Of a stretch of DNA of 6,742 nt, positions 1-5,771 are shown one piece after another. The DNA is from an uncultured Paraburkholderia sp. GTDB lineage: Bacteria > Pseudomonadota > Gammaproteobacteria > Burkholderiales > Burkholderiaceae. The notes beneath the pieces were generated by a model. The model searched no databases and was not told where the DNA came from. It was given only the letters and a program-made list of their open reading frames with translations. The stretch is taken from contig CALFSF010000533.1 in assembly GCA_937917025.1 (NCBI GenBank), forward strand, positions 1 to 6,742, read 5' to 3'. Each line of letters opens with the position of its first letter. Within the stretch, counting starts at the first letter, position 1. Made by a program: the position numbers and the translations under genes.

Positions 1-264
1 GCGGTCGCAGCGGCGGCGCCCCCCGCGCGCGCGCCGCGTCCGGTTGCGCCGCGCGCCCCCGCACCCGCAGCCGCAGCCGCGGCGCCGACAAATGCGCCCG
101 CGCCCGCAGCGGCGCGCACACCCGCACCGCCTGCGCCTGCCGCGACCCGGGCAGCGGACGCGAACAGCATCGACGCACGGGAACGCGCGATCGTCGAATC
201 GGGTTGGAGACATCCGGCGACGGGTAGCGCGGCGGCCGCCTCGACGGCCTCGCCTGCACATTGA
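1..264 (+). CDS. C-terminal tail of an Ala/Pro-rich protein (start outside window)
   Basis: The first frame is open from base 1 to a TGA at 262-264 and encodes about 87 residues. The first 50 or so are almost only Ala, Pro and Arg, a low-complexity linker. A less biased end follows, containing DARERAIVESGW and finishing in TASPAH. I do not recognise the protein. A disordered Ala/Pro linker with a short polar tail is common at the C-terminus of envelope or multidomain proteins in high-GC betaproteobacteria, but that says nothing about function. The frame was preferred over an overlapping Arg/Pro-rich frame (44-292) because it reads as the usual Ala/Pro linker with GCG/GCC/CCG codons, while the other looks like its out-of-frame shadow. 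The gap to the next gene is 148 bp. Confidence 0.5.
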   Translation, partial: AVAAAAPPARAPRPVAPRAPAPAAAAAAPTNAPAPAAARTPAPPAPAATRAADANSIDARERAIVESGWRHPATGSAAAASTASPAH

Positions 265-412
265 CCGGCGCATCGACGCGATCGCGCCATGACACGACGC
301 ACCCGACACATCGGACGGCACGCATCGTTCAGGACACCTCGCTGACGCCATCACAGACCTGATTCGACGCCACGCGAGTCTCAGTTACAACCACGAAGAA
401 AAGGTGGAGACC
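265..412. other. intergenic region before the TAXI gene
   Basis: This 148-bp gap shows no clear terminator or strong sigma-70 promoter. The only confident signal is the purine-rich stretch at about 395-410 (GAAGAAAAGGTGGAGA) just before the ATG at 413. It contains AAGG (401-404) and GGAG (406-409) and can serve as the ribosome binding site. Confidence 0.4.
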
Positions 413-1501
413 ATGTTCAAGATCATTCTGGCGGGATGTGTCGGGCTGGTGCTGGCATCGTCAGCGGCGCTGGCGGACAACGCGCACTACAAGATCGTCA
501 CCGGTCCGGAACGCGGCACGTACATCCAGATCGGCGCGGACCTCGCGAAATGGGTCGCGCCGCAGGCGGGCATCGACCTCGAAGTCATGCCGTCCAAGGG
601 CTCCGCCGAAAACGTGCAGCGCATGCGTTTCGAACCCGGCGTGAAGCTTGCCCTCGTGCAGTCGGACGTCTATCAGGCTTACGTCGACATGGCGAACAGC
701 GGCAACGCCGATGCGGGCACGACGATTCGTCCGCTGCGCCTCATCATGCCGCTCTATGACGAAGAGATCTATTTCGTCGTGCGCGCCGATTCTCCGCTGA
801 AGACCATCAACGAGATCAAGAACCAGAACATGAGCGTCGGCCTGATCGGCAGCGGCACCGCGCAATCGGCCACCACGCTGTACCGGCTGATGTTCGGCAC
901 ACCGGTTCCCGATCAGTACGCGCAGCATCTGTCGAACGAAGATGCGCTTGCCGCGCTGATCGTGAAGAAGATCGACGTCGCGGTGATTGTCGCGGGGCAG
1001 CCGGCCAGGCTCTTCACCGACATGAATCCCGAACTGCTGCAGCAGATCCGCGTGCTCAGGCTCGATCCCGCCGCGCCCGAAACGGCGCGCGCGAAACAGA
1101 CGTATTTTCCCGCGACGATCCGCGCGTCGAGCTATCCGAACTGGCTCAAGCAGGACGTGCCGACGCTCACCGTGAAAGCCTTCCTCGTCACGTACGACTA
1201 CAACCTGCGCGACACCGTCGGCAATCTCAACCGGTTCGCGGATTCGCTGTGCACGAACTTCGACAACCTCCAGGAACACGGCCATCCGAAGTGGAAGCAG
1301 GTGAAGATGGAACTGCCGAATCTCGGCAAGGGATGGAAGTACTATCCGCCGGTCGAAAAGCGCCTGCGCGCGTGCTTCGCGCACAAGACCGCCGTCGCGG
1401 CGACGAATGGCCCAGGCCCCGCAACGGACGATCCGGCGAAGTCGCCGAAGCGCCCCTGTACCGACGAGGAGCGGGTGCTGCTCCTGTGCGGAAAGCAGTG
1501 A
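413..1501 (+). CDS. TAXI family TRAP transporter solute-binding protein
   Basis: This 362-residue exported protein is of the TAXI type, the periplasmic ligand-binding component of TRAP transporters. Residues 1-21 form a signal peptide (MFKIILAGCV..., hydrophobic core, ALA cleavage site before Asp22). Family features follow: TGPERGTYIQIGADLAKW (30-47), GSAENVQRM (63-71) and LALVQSDVYQAY (79-90). The ATG at 413 was chosen because it starts the signal peptide directly; an in-frame GTG at 404 would add only three residues. The usual partner, a large fused TRAP membrane subunit, is absent on either side, so this is an orphan binding protein or its permease lies elsewhere. The C-terminus carries about 40 extra polar residues (roughly 323-362) with Cys349 and Cys359, beyond the usual fold. 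Ligand unknown; TAXI proteins with known ligands bind compounds such as glutamate or other carboxylates. The gene is convergent with the regulator downstream, with a 27-bp gap. Confidence 0.88.
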   Translation: MFKIILAGCVGLVLASSAALADNAHYKIVTGPERGTYIQIGADLAKWVAPQAGIDLEVMPSKGSAENVQRMRFEPGVKLALVQSDVYQAYVDMANSGNADAGTTIRPLRLIMPLYDEEIYFVVRADSPLKTINEIKNQNMSVGLIGSGTAQSATTLYRLMFGTPVPDQYAQHLSNEDALAALIVKKIDVAVIVAGQPARLFTDMNPELLQQIRVLRLDPAAPETARAKQTYFPATIRASSYPNWLKQDVPTLTVKAFLVTYDYNLRDTVGNLNRFADSLCTNFDNLQEHGHPKWKQVKMELPNLGKGWKYYPPVEKRLRACFAHKTAVAATNGPGPATDDPAKSPKRPCTDEERVLLLCGKQ

Positions 1502-1512
1502 CGCGCGACGCT

Positions 1513-1524
1513 GCCCGCGCGGGC
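1513..1524. terminator. GC palindrome between convergent genes, possible weak terminator
   Basis: GCCCGCGCGGGC is a perfect 12-bp palindrome lying in the 27-bp gap between the stop codons of the TAXI gene (1499-1501) and the regulator (1529-1531 on the other strand). It could fold as a 4-bp stem with a GCGC loop. There is no T tract on either side, so an intrinsic terminator is only a possibility. Confidence 0.22.
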
Positions 1525-1528
1525 GGCC

Positions 1529-2950
1529 TCACGTATCGCTGGATGCTCGTTCCATCGCGCGTTGCAACGCTTCGTAGACTTTGGGCCGTGTGCATTGCGA
1601 CGCGTTGAACCGCAGAAAACCCGCCGCCGACTGCGATGCGCTGAACACGTTGCCCGGCGCGAACACCACGTTCTCCGCGAGCGCATGACGCGCGACCCGC
1701 GCGGCATCGAGCGAATCGGGCAACTGCGCCCAGATGAACATGCCGCCGCGCGGCCGCGTCCAGATGTGCAAGCCTGCCTGCGTGAGACGCCGCGCGGTGT
1801 CGCCCATCGCATCGGCGAGCCGCGTGCGCATGGTTTCGAGATGGCGCCGGTACGTACCGTCCACCAGCAGGCGATGCACGACGCCCGCGGCGAGTTCGCC
1901 GTTGCCGAACGACGTCGCGAGCTTCAGGTCGATGAGCGGCTCGATCCAGTCGCCGCGCGCCGCGATATACCCGCAGCGCACGGCCGCCGACAGCGTCTTC
2001 GAATAGCTGCCGATCGCCACCACGCGCGCAAGGCCGTCGAATGCGGCAAGCCGGGGCGCGGGCTCGTCTTCGAAGTCGGCGAAGATGTCGTCCTCGACGA
2101 TCAGCAGATCGTGTTCGCCCGCCAGCTTGAGCAGACGATGCGCGATTGCCGGCGCGAGCGTCGCGCCCGTCGGATTGTGGATCGCGGAGTTCGTCACATA
2201 AAGCCGCGGACGATGCCGGATCAGCGCCTGCTCGAACTGCGCCAGATCGGGCCCCGACGACGTGTACGGCACGCCCACCGTCTGCACCCGGTGCGCGCGC
2301 AGCTGCGCCTGAAAGTTGAAGTAGCACGGATCGTCGATCAACACCGTGTCGCCTGGTTCGAGCAGGAAGCGGCACACGAGATCGAGCGCATGCGTGCCGC
2401 CATCGGTGAGCACGATCTGCTCGGGCGGCGCATCGACGCCGTTTTGCGACAGCCGCCATGCGATCTGCTGGCGCAGCGCGGGCAGGCCGCGCGGCGACGC
2501 GTATTCGACGAGCGGCCCATGCGCGTCGCGCGCGACGGCACGCAGCGCGCGGCGCACGCCCTCCTCGGGCATCCACGCGGCCGGCATCCAGCCACAGCCG
2601 GGGCGCAGTGCTTTCGCGTCGCTTTCGAGCGACTGCCGCGTGAGCCACAACGGATCGACATCGCGATCGCGCGGCGGCCCGATATCCGCGAGCGCGAACG
2701 GCGGCGCGTGGCCGGAGACGAAAAAACCCGAGCCGCGCCGCGATACGATCGCGCCTTCGGCAACGAGCCGGTCATACGCGTCGACCACCGTCGACTTCGA
2801 CACGCCAAGCGTGTCGGTCATCGAGCGGATCGACGGCACGCGCGCGCCCGGCATCAGCGCGCGGCTCGCGATACGCTCGCGCAACGTGTTCATGACCAGC
2901 GCGACGCGCGTGCCCGTGGCCGCCGAACTCATCCTGTCATCTTCCGCCAT
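1529..2950 (-). CDS. MocR family regulator (GntR winged helix fused to aminotransferase-like domain)
   Basis: This 473-residue protein has the MocR/GabR layout. An N-terminal GntR-type winged helix spans about 14-78 (PSIRSMTDTLGVSKSTVVDAYDRL, then the wing RRGSGFFV). A fold-type I aminotransferase-like domain of about 370 residues follows. PLP-binding landmarks are visible: HNPTG (258-262), EDD (286-288) with Asp287 as the likely pyridine contact, the SYSKT lysine Lys318 for the Schiff base, and Arg447 in FLRF. The position after EDD is Ile-Phe, not the Tyr found in GabR. The role is a cytoplasmic, PLP-sensing one-component regulator; catalysis is not expected. The ATG at 2950 was chosen because AAGGAG (minus strand, 2964-2959) sits 8 bases upstream and the winged helix starts shortly after. 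The same frame stays open to 3484, but that extension is antisense to the permease. Divergent from the EamA gene, which it probably controls together with itself. Confidence 0.9.
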   Translation of the reverse strand: MAEDDRMSSAATGTRVALVMNTLRERIASRALMPGARVPSIRSMTDTLGVSKSTVVDAYDRLVAEGAIVSRRGSGFFVSGHAPPFALADIGPPRDRDVDPLWLTRQSLESDAKALRPGCGWMPAAWMPEEGVRRALRAVARDAHGPLVEYASPRGLPALRQQIAWRLSQNGVDAPPEQIVLTDGGTHALDLVCRFLLEPGDTVLIDDPCYFNFQAQLRAHRVQTVGVPYTSSGPDLAQFEQALIRHRPRLYVTNSAIHNPTGATLAPAIAHRLLKLAGEHDLLIVEDDIFADFEDEPAPRLAAFDGLARVVAIGSYSKTLSAAVRCGYIAARGDWIEPLIDLKLATSFGNGELAAGVVHRLLVDGTYRRHLETMRTRLADAMGDTARRLTQAGLHIWTRPRGGMFIWAQLPDSLDAARVARHALAENVVFAPGNVFSASQSAAGFLRFNASQCTRPKVYEALQRAMERASSDT

Positions 2951-2962
2951 CCGTACTGCTCC

Positions 2963-2992
2963 TTGACCGGTACAGTTTGTCTGAATTGTACT
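2963..2992 (+). promoter_or_regulatory. probable sigma-70 promoter of the EamA permease gene
   Basis: TTGACC (2963-2968, 5 of 6 matches to the -35 consensus) is separated by 18 bp from TGTACT (2987-2992, 4 of 6 to the -10 consensus). Transcription would start near 2999 and leave a leader of about 64 bases before the ATG at 3063. The GTAC palindrome fills the spacer. Confidence 0.5.
2985..2990 (-). promoter_or_regulatory. possible -10 box of the MocR regulator gene
   Basis: On the minus strand the hexamer is TACAAT, 5 of 6 to the sigma-70 consensus. It would start transcription near 2978, about 28 bases before the ATG at 2950, with AAGGAG inside the leader. No good -35 is seen 16-18 bp upstream (ATAAAG at best). 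It shares bases with the -10 of the permease promoter, so the two promoters would compete and one bound regulator could affect both. Confidence 0.4.
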
Positions 2993-3046
2993 GATCCGTA
3001 GCTTACGCTTTATCGTGCGACAGAGGATGCTCGACGTTTTCATGCA
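2993..3046 (+). repeat. two-part repeat, copy 1 (permease leader)
   Basis: The copy contains GATCC (2993-2997), TAGCTTACG (2999-3007) and ACGTTTTCATGCA (3034-3046). The same three blocks occur in the same order at 4982-5009. Between the second and third blocks this copy has an extra 29 bp bounded by ACG direct repeats. Confidence 0.35.
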
Positions 3047-3062
3047 GCATCGGACACTCTCC

Positions 3063-3953
3063 ATGACAAAAACAGGCAACGGCTGGCTGAGCGGACTGGC
3101 TGGCGTACTTATTTTCAGCGGCTCGCTACCCGCGACGCGCATCGCCGTCCAGGGTTTCGATCCCTTCTTTCTGACTGTCGCGCGCGCGTCGATTGCCGGC
3201 ACGCTCGCGTTCATGTTGCTGCTGCTGTTTCGCGAAACCCGCCCTGCCCGGCGCGACCTGCTGCCGCTCGTGGTGGTCACGCTCGGCGTGGTGGTCGGCT
3301 TTCCGCTTCTGACCGCGTTCGCGCTGGAGCACATCACGGCCGCGCACGCGGTGGTGTTCATCGGCCTGCTGCCGCTTTCGACGGCGATCTTCGGCGTGCT
3401 GCGCGGCGGCGAACGGCCGCAGCCGGCGTTCTGGCTGTTTTCCGCGATCGGCAGCGCATCGGTCGTGGCGTTCGCGCTGCGCAACGGCGTTCATGCTTCA
3501 CCGCTGGGCGACACGTTGATGGTGGCCGCGATCGTCGTCTGCGGACTGGGCTATGCGGAAGGCGCGCGACTGTCACGTCATCTCGGCGGCTGGCAGGTGA
3601 TCTCGTGGGCGCTCGTGCTGGCGTTGCCGGTGATGCTGCCGCTCACGTGGTGGGCGTCGCCCGCGTCGTTTGCGGGTGTGAGTCACGCGGCGCTCTGGGG
3701 GCTCGCGTACGTTTCGCTCTTCAGCATGCTGATCGGCTTCGTGTTCTGGTATCGCGGGCTGGCGCTCGGCGGCATCGCAGGTGTCGGGCAACTGCAGCTC
3801 CTGCAGCCGTTCTTCGGACTCACGCTCGCCGCGCTGCTGCTGCACGAACAGGTGCCGCCCGCGATGATCGCGGTGACGGTCGTCGTGGTGGCGTGCGTGG
3901 GCGGCGCGCGACGCTTCGCGAAGAGCGCGCCGGTGCCGCGGCGCGCAACCTGA
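3063..3953 (+). CDS. EamA/DMT family permease (probable exporter)
   Basis: This is a 296-residue inner-membrane protein of the drug/metabolite transporter superfamily with two EamA repeats. About ten hydrophobic segments are visible, roughly at 9-28, 34-56, 66-86, 92-112, 121-139, 148-166, 177-197, 208-228, 238-260 and 265-283. The tail is basic (RRFAKSAPVPRRAT). Each half has the usual EamA signals: ATRIAV and VARASIAGTLAF in the first, FVFWYRGLALGG and QLQLLQPFFGLTLAALLLHE in the second. Family members mostly export amino acids or other small metabolites; the substrate here cannot be read from sequence. The start is uncertain: in-frame GTG 3015, ATG 3027, ATG 3042 and ATG 3063 exist and none has a strong Shine-Dalgarno. 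ATG 3063 was chosen because MTKTGNGWLSGLAG is where family members normally begin. Divergent from the MocR regulator, a common pairing. Confidence 0.88.
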   Translation: MTKTGNGWLSGLAGVLIFSGSLPATRIAVQGFDPFFLTVARASIAGTLAFMLLLLFRETRPARRDLLPLVVVTLGVVVGFPLLTAFALEHITAAHAVVFIGLLPLSTAIFGVLRGGERPQPAFWLFSAIGSASVVAFALRNGVHASPLGDTLMVAAIVVCGLGYAEGARLSRHLGGWQVISWALVLALPVMLPLTWWASPASFAGVSHAALWGLAYVSLFSMLIGFVFWYRGLALGGIAGVGQLQLLQPFFGLTLAALLLHEQVPPAMIAVTVVVVACVGGARRFAKSAPVPRRAT

Positions 3954-3998
3954 GCAAGCGTCGCGCGCCGCATCGGGCTGCGTGTTCACACAGGTGAA

Positions 3999-4015
3999 GC
4001 GCATCATCGATGCGC
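3999..4015. terminator. hairpin between convergent genes, possible bidirectional terminator
   Basis: GCGCAT (3999-4004), a five-base loop and ATGCGC (4010-4015) form a perfect 6-bp stem. It lies in the 76-bp gap between the stop of the permease (3951-3953) and the stop of the minus-strand exported protein (4030-4032). No T run follows on either strand, so the terminator call rests on position and stem only. Confidence 0.3.
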
Positions 4016-4029
4016 CAACGCGCCGGACG

Positions 4030-4323
4030 CTAGTGACGCCGTGGCGGCGGCGGACGGTGTGGACGCGGCGGGGGTGGCGGTGGACGCCGGTGAGGCCGGT
4101 GGTAATGCGGCGGCGGCCGATCCCACCCGGGTCCGTAATAGCCGTTGTAGACGACGGGTGGCGGCCCGTAGCGCCCGGGCGGCACATACACGACCGGTGG
4201 TGGCGACGCGGCGACGAGACCGGGCAGTCCGATCACGACGTTCACGTCGGTGCGCGCCTCGGCACCCTGAACGGCTGCCAGCACGCTCAATGCGGCGATC
4301 ACCGCGGCAACATGATGTTTCAT
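4030..4323 (-). CDS. small exported Pro/His/Arg-rich protein
   Basis: This 97-residue protein has a clear signal peptide (MKHHVAAVIAALSVLAAVQG, cleavage after AEA at 23). The mature part begins RTDVNVVIGLPGLV, continues with PPPVVYVPP and PPPVVYNGYYGPGW, and ends in a tail built almost only of Pro, Arg and His (about 69-97). The central part resembles small secreted betaproteobacterial proteins with PxPV-type repeats whose function is unknown. GGAGG on the minus strand (4334-4330), 6 bases before the ATG at 4323, fixes the start; a more upstream in-frame ATG at 4350 would put charged residues before the signal peptide. The stop is TAG at 4032-4030. It lies 85 bp downstream of the LTxxQ gene on the same strand and may be co-transcribed. 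The extreme composition suggests a disordered periplasmic or cell-surface protein; the His residues could bind metal, but no defined site is visible. Confidence 0.75.
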   Translation of the reverse strand: MKHHVAAVIAALSVLAAVQGAEARTDVNVVIGLPGLVAASPPPVVYVPPGRYGPPPVVYNGYYGPGWDRPPPHYHRPHRRPPPPPPRPHRPPPPRRH

Positions 4324-4408
4324 CGCGAGCCTCCGTGATCGCGGATGCAAGATGACGCGACCCGTGCCCGCATCGCGCTTCGTAACGCCTCTAGCACGCT
4401 ACGCCCGC

Positions 4409-4891
4409 TCACTTCTTCTTCGACGACTTGTGCGCCGGCCGGTGCGTGTCGGGACGCCGGAAAACCTGATCGGCGATTTTCTTCTGCGCGTCGGGCATGC
4501 TGTCATAAAGCGGCTGGAACGCCGCGAGCAGCGTCTTGTTGCCGTCGGCGTGCGCCTGCGCGATATCGCCCCACGACTTCAGGTTTTCGACCGCCGTTTC
4601 GCTCGCCATACCGCTATGCCGTGCTTCAAACAGATCGTGCATCGTGCGCGCGTTGTCCCGAATGGAGTCCGCGACCTTTGCCCATTGCGTCTCCTGGTCA
4701 GGGGTGATCTTGAGCTCTGAATGGAGTTCCCGGATGCGCTCCTCGACATGACTGTCGCGCGCGGCCGGCTTCGCGCCTGTCGCGCCCGAGGCCACTTTGG
4801 GACTGGCCGCGCTGGCCGGCGAGGCGGCCGGCGTCTGGGCGCCCACGTTCGTTGCAAGCGCAAGTACTGTTAAGGCAAGGACAGATTTCAT
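4409..4891 (-). CDS. periplasmic LTxxQ-type (Spy/CpxP-like) protein
   Basis: This 160-residue exported protein begins with a signal peptide (MKSVLALTVLALATNVGA, cleavage before Gln19). An Ala/Ser/Pro-rich linker follows to about 46, then a charged helical domain. Two copies of an LTxxQ-like motif are visible: ITPDQ (62-66) and MPDAQ (132-136), separated by about 70 residues as in Spy and CpxP. The region between is helical and charged (ERIRELHSEL, AKVADSIRDNARTMHDLF). The C-terminus is lysine-rich (KSSKKK). Spy and CpxP are periplasmic chaperone or stress-sensing proteins; whether this member acts so is inference from motif and location. The ATG at 4891 is preceded by GGAG (4900-4897) with a 5-base spacing. 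It is divergent from the acetyltransferase gene and probably heads a two-gene unit with the Pro/His-rich exported protein. Confidence 0.78.
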   Translation of the reverse strand: MKSVLALTVLALATNVGAQTPAASPASAASPKVASGATGAKPAARDSHVEERIRELHSELKITPDQETQWAKVADSIRDNARTMHDLFEARHSGMASETAVENLKSWGDIAQAHADGNKTLLAAFQPLYDSMPDAQKKIADQVFRRPDTHRPAHKSSKKK

Positions 4892-4932
4892 GCAGGCTCC
4901 GTGTCAGGTTCATGAGTGACATCCCGTACGAA

Positions 4933-4961
4933 GGTATATACCACGCGGATGACACGCGCAA
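4933..4961 (-). promoter_or_regulatory. possible promoter of the LTxxQ gene
   Basis: On the minus strand, TTGCGC (4961-4956) lies 17 bp upstream of TATACC (4938-4933), which is part of the palindrome GGTATATACC. TATATA (4940-4935) is an alternative -10 at 15-bp spacing. The leader to the ATG at 4891 would be about 35 bases. Matches are moderate. Confidence 0.35.
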
Positions 4962-4981
4962 ACGCCGCGTATCCAGCCAGC

Positions 4982-5009
4982 GATCCTTCATAGCTTACGT
5001 TTTCATGCA
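4982..5009 (+). repeat. two-part repeat, copy 2 (upstream of LTxxQ and acetyltransferase genes)
   Basis: GATCC (4982-4986) is followed by TAGCTTACGTTTTCATGCA (4991-5009). This is the sequence of copy 1 as it would look if the 29 bp between its ACG repeats were removed. Similarity ends just after ATGCA. No function is evident. Confidence 0.35.
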
Positions 5010-5049
5010 CAGGCGGCCTGCCGCTAGTCTCGATGTTTTTTTGAGCCGC

Positions 5050-5078
5050 TTCAAATTCGCGCGCACTACGGGCATAGT
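5050..5078 (+). promoter_or_regulatory. possible promoter of the acetyltransferase gene
   Basis: TTCAAA (5050-5055) and CATAGT (5073-5078) are separated by 17 bp, each with 4 of 6 matches to sigma-70 consensus. Transcription would start near 5085, about 35 bases before the ATG at 5120. This is a weak candidate; nothing better was seen in the gap. Confidence 0.28.
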
Positions 5079-5119
5079 AAAAGCTCGCACCCGGCCTCCA
5101 CATTTCTTTCCGCCCACGC

Positions 5120-5692
5120 ATGAACACCGCATCCCATACCAAACCGAACGCCGCGCCACACGTGCGCGACGCAACCGAAGCCGACCTGCCCGCGATCCAG
5201 GCCATCTACGCATATCACGTGCTGACAGGCGTCGCGTCGTTCGAGGAAACGCCGCCTTCGGTCGACGATCTGCGCGCCCGTCGCGAATCGGTGCTCGGCC
5301 ATGGCCTGCCTTACATGGTGGCGGAAATCGACGGCGTCGTGGCCGGCTACTGTTACGCGACGCCCTACCGGCCGCGTGCAGCCTACCGGCACACGATCGA
5401 AGATTCGATCTATGTCGACGATGCGTTTCGCGGGCGCGGCATCGGCCGCGTCCTGCTCAAGGCGCTCATCGAGCGTTGCGAATCAGGGCCGTGGCGACAG
5501 ATGATCGCCGTGATCGCCGATGGCGGAAGCGGCGGCTCGATGTCGCTGCACGGCAGCCTCGGCTTCGAGCTGACCGGTACGCTCAAGGCCGTCGGCTTCA
5601 AGCACGGCCGGTGGCTCGATACGACGCTCATGCAACGCACGCTTGGCAAAGGCGCCGACGCCCCGCCGCAGGACTTCGGCGGCAAGGAATAA
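5120..5692 (+). CDS. GNAT acetyltransferase, phosphinothricin N-acetyltransferase type
   Basis: This 190-residue cytoplasmic enzyme of the GNAT fold transfers acetyl from acetyl-CoA to an amine. The sequence follows the PAT/MddA subfamily closely: IRDAT-like start (VRDATEADLPAIQAIY, 15-30), HVLTGVASFEETPPS (33-47), VAEIDGVVAGYCYATPYRPR (67-86), TIEDSIYVD (92-100) with Glu94 in the place of the subfamily's catalytic Glu, acetyl-CoA loop RGRGIG (104-109), LHGSLGF (143-149) and VGFKHGRWLDTTLMQRTLG (158-176). Enzymes of this type acetylate phosphinothricin or, in housekeeping roles, methionine sulfone or sulfoximine; the natural substrate here is unknown. About 14 residues precede the first strand and 14 follow the domain. 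The ATG at 5120 has no recognisable Shine-Dalgarno (the upstream bases are pyrimidine-rich), so translation may rely on a short leader. It is convergent with the next gene, with a 79-bp gap. Confidence 0.9.
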   Translation: MNTASHTKPNAAPHVRDATEADLPAIQAIYAYHVLTGVASFEETPPSVDDLRARRESVLGHGLPYMVAEIDGVVAGYCYATPYRPRAAYRHTIEDSIYVDDAFRGRGIGRVLLKALIERCESGPWRQMIAVIADGGSGGSMSLHGSLGFELTGTLKAVGFKHGRWLDTTLMQRTLGKGADAPPQDFGGKE

Positions 5693-5771
5693 GCACCCGC
5701 TCGCGAGTCCGGAAAGAAAGAACGCAAAACATCGCGCGTTAAACACGAAGGCGACGCACGCCACGCAGTGT

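Larger units (their letters stand above)
2951..3062. promoter_or_regulatory. divergent regulator/permease control region with GTAC motifs
   Basis: Three GTAC cores occur at 2953-2956, 2970-2973 and 2988-2991, spaced 17 and 18 bp apart. The last two form the ends of an imperfect palindrome: GTACAGTT (2970-2977), a 6-bp spacer, AATTGTAC (2984-2991), with 7 of 8 arm positions complementary. The palindrome falls between the likely -35 and -10 of the permease promoter and overlaps a -10-like box of the regulator. MocR regulators commonly bind repeated sites in the intergenic region they share with a divergent target gene, so this is the probable operator. That it binds this particular MocR protein is inference. 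Confidence 0.6.
4892..5119. other. divergent intergenic region between LTxxQ and acetyltransferase genes
   Basis: This 228-bp gap is less GC-rich than its neighbours and should hold promoters for both flanking genes. Besides two weak promoter candidates it contains GGTATATACC, a perfect 10-bp palindrome (4933-4942), and a stretch at 4982-5009 resembling the leader of the permease gene. A minus-strand open frame crosses the gap (4888-5205), but it has no recognisable protein features and no supported start. Confidence 0.5.

Noticed and set aside
461..1384. Minus-strand 307-codon frame opposite the TAXI gene
   Set aside because: The composition is Arg-rich and featureless; the plus strand encodes a full TAXI protein with signal peptide.
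1562..3001. Plus-strand 479-codon frame antisense to the regulator
   Set aside because: It is Arg/His-rich with no motif, as expected for the reverse frame of a high-GC gene; the minus strand gives a complete, recognisable MocR protein.
2951..3484. Upstream extension of the MocR frame giving a 651-residue protein
   Set aside because: The extra 178 residues are antisense to the EamA gene, are Ser/Thr/Arg-rich without domain character, and the Shine-Dalgarno at 2964-2959 supports the start at 2950.
4332..4376. Hairpin between the LTxxQ and Pro/His-rich genes as a terminator
   Set aside because: CGCGGATGC and GCATCGCG pair only with a bulged base over a long loop and no T run follows, so I do not call it.
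4888..5205. Minus-strand 105-codon frame across the LTxxQ/acetyltransferase gap
   Set aside because: It overlaps the start of the acetyltransferase gene, has no Shine-Dalgarno and no recognisable domain, and occupies a promoter region.
5700..5707. CTCGCGAG palindrome after the acetyltransferase stop
   Set aside because: Eight bases with no loop and no T tract; common by chance at this GC content.
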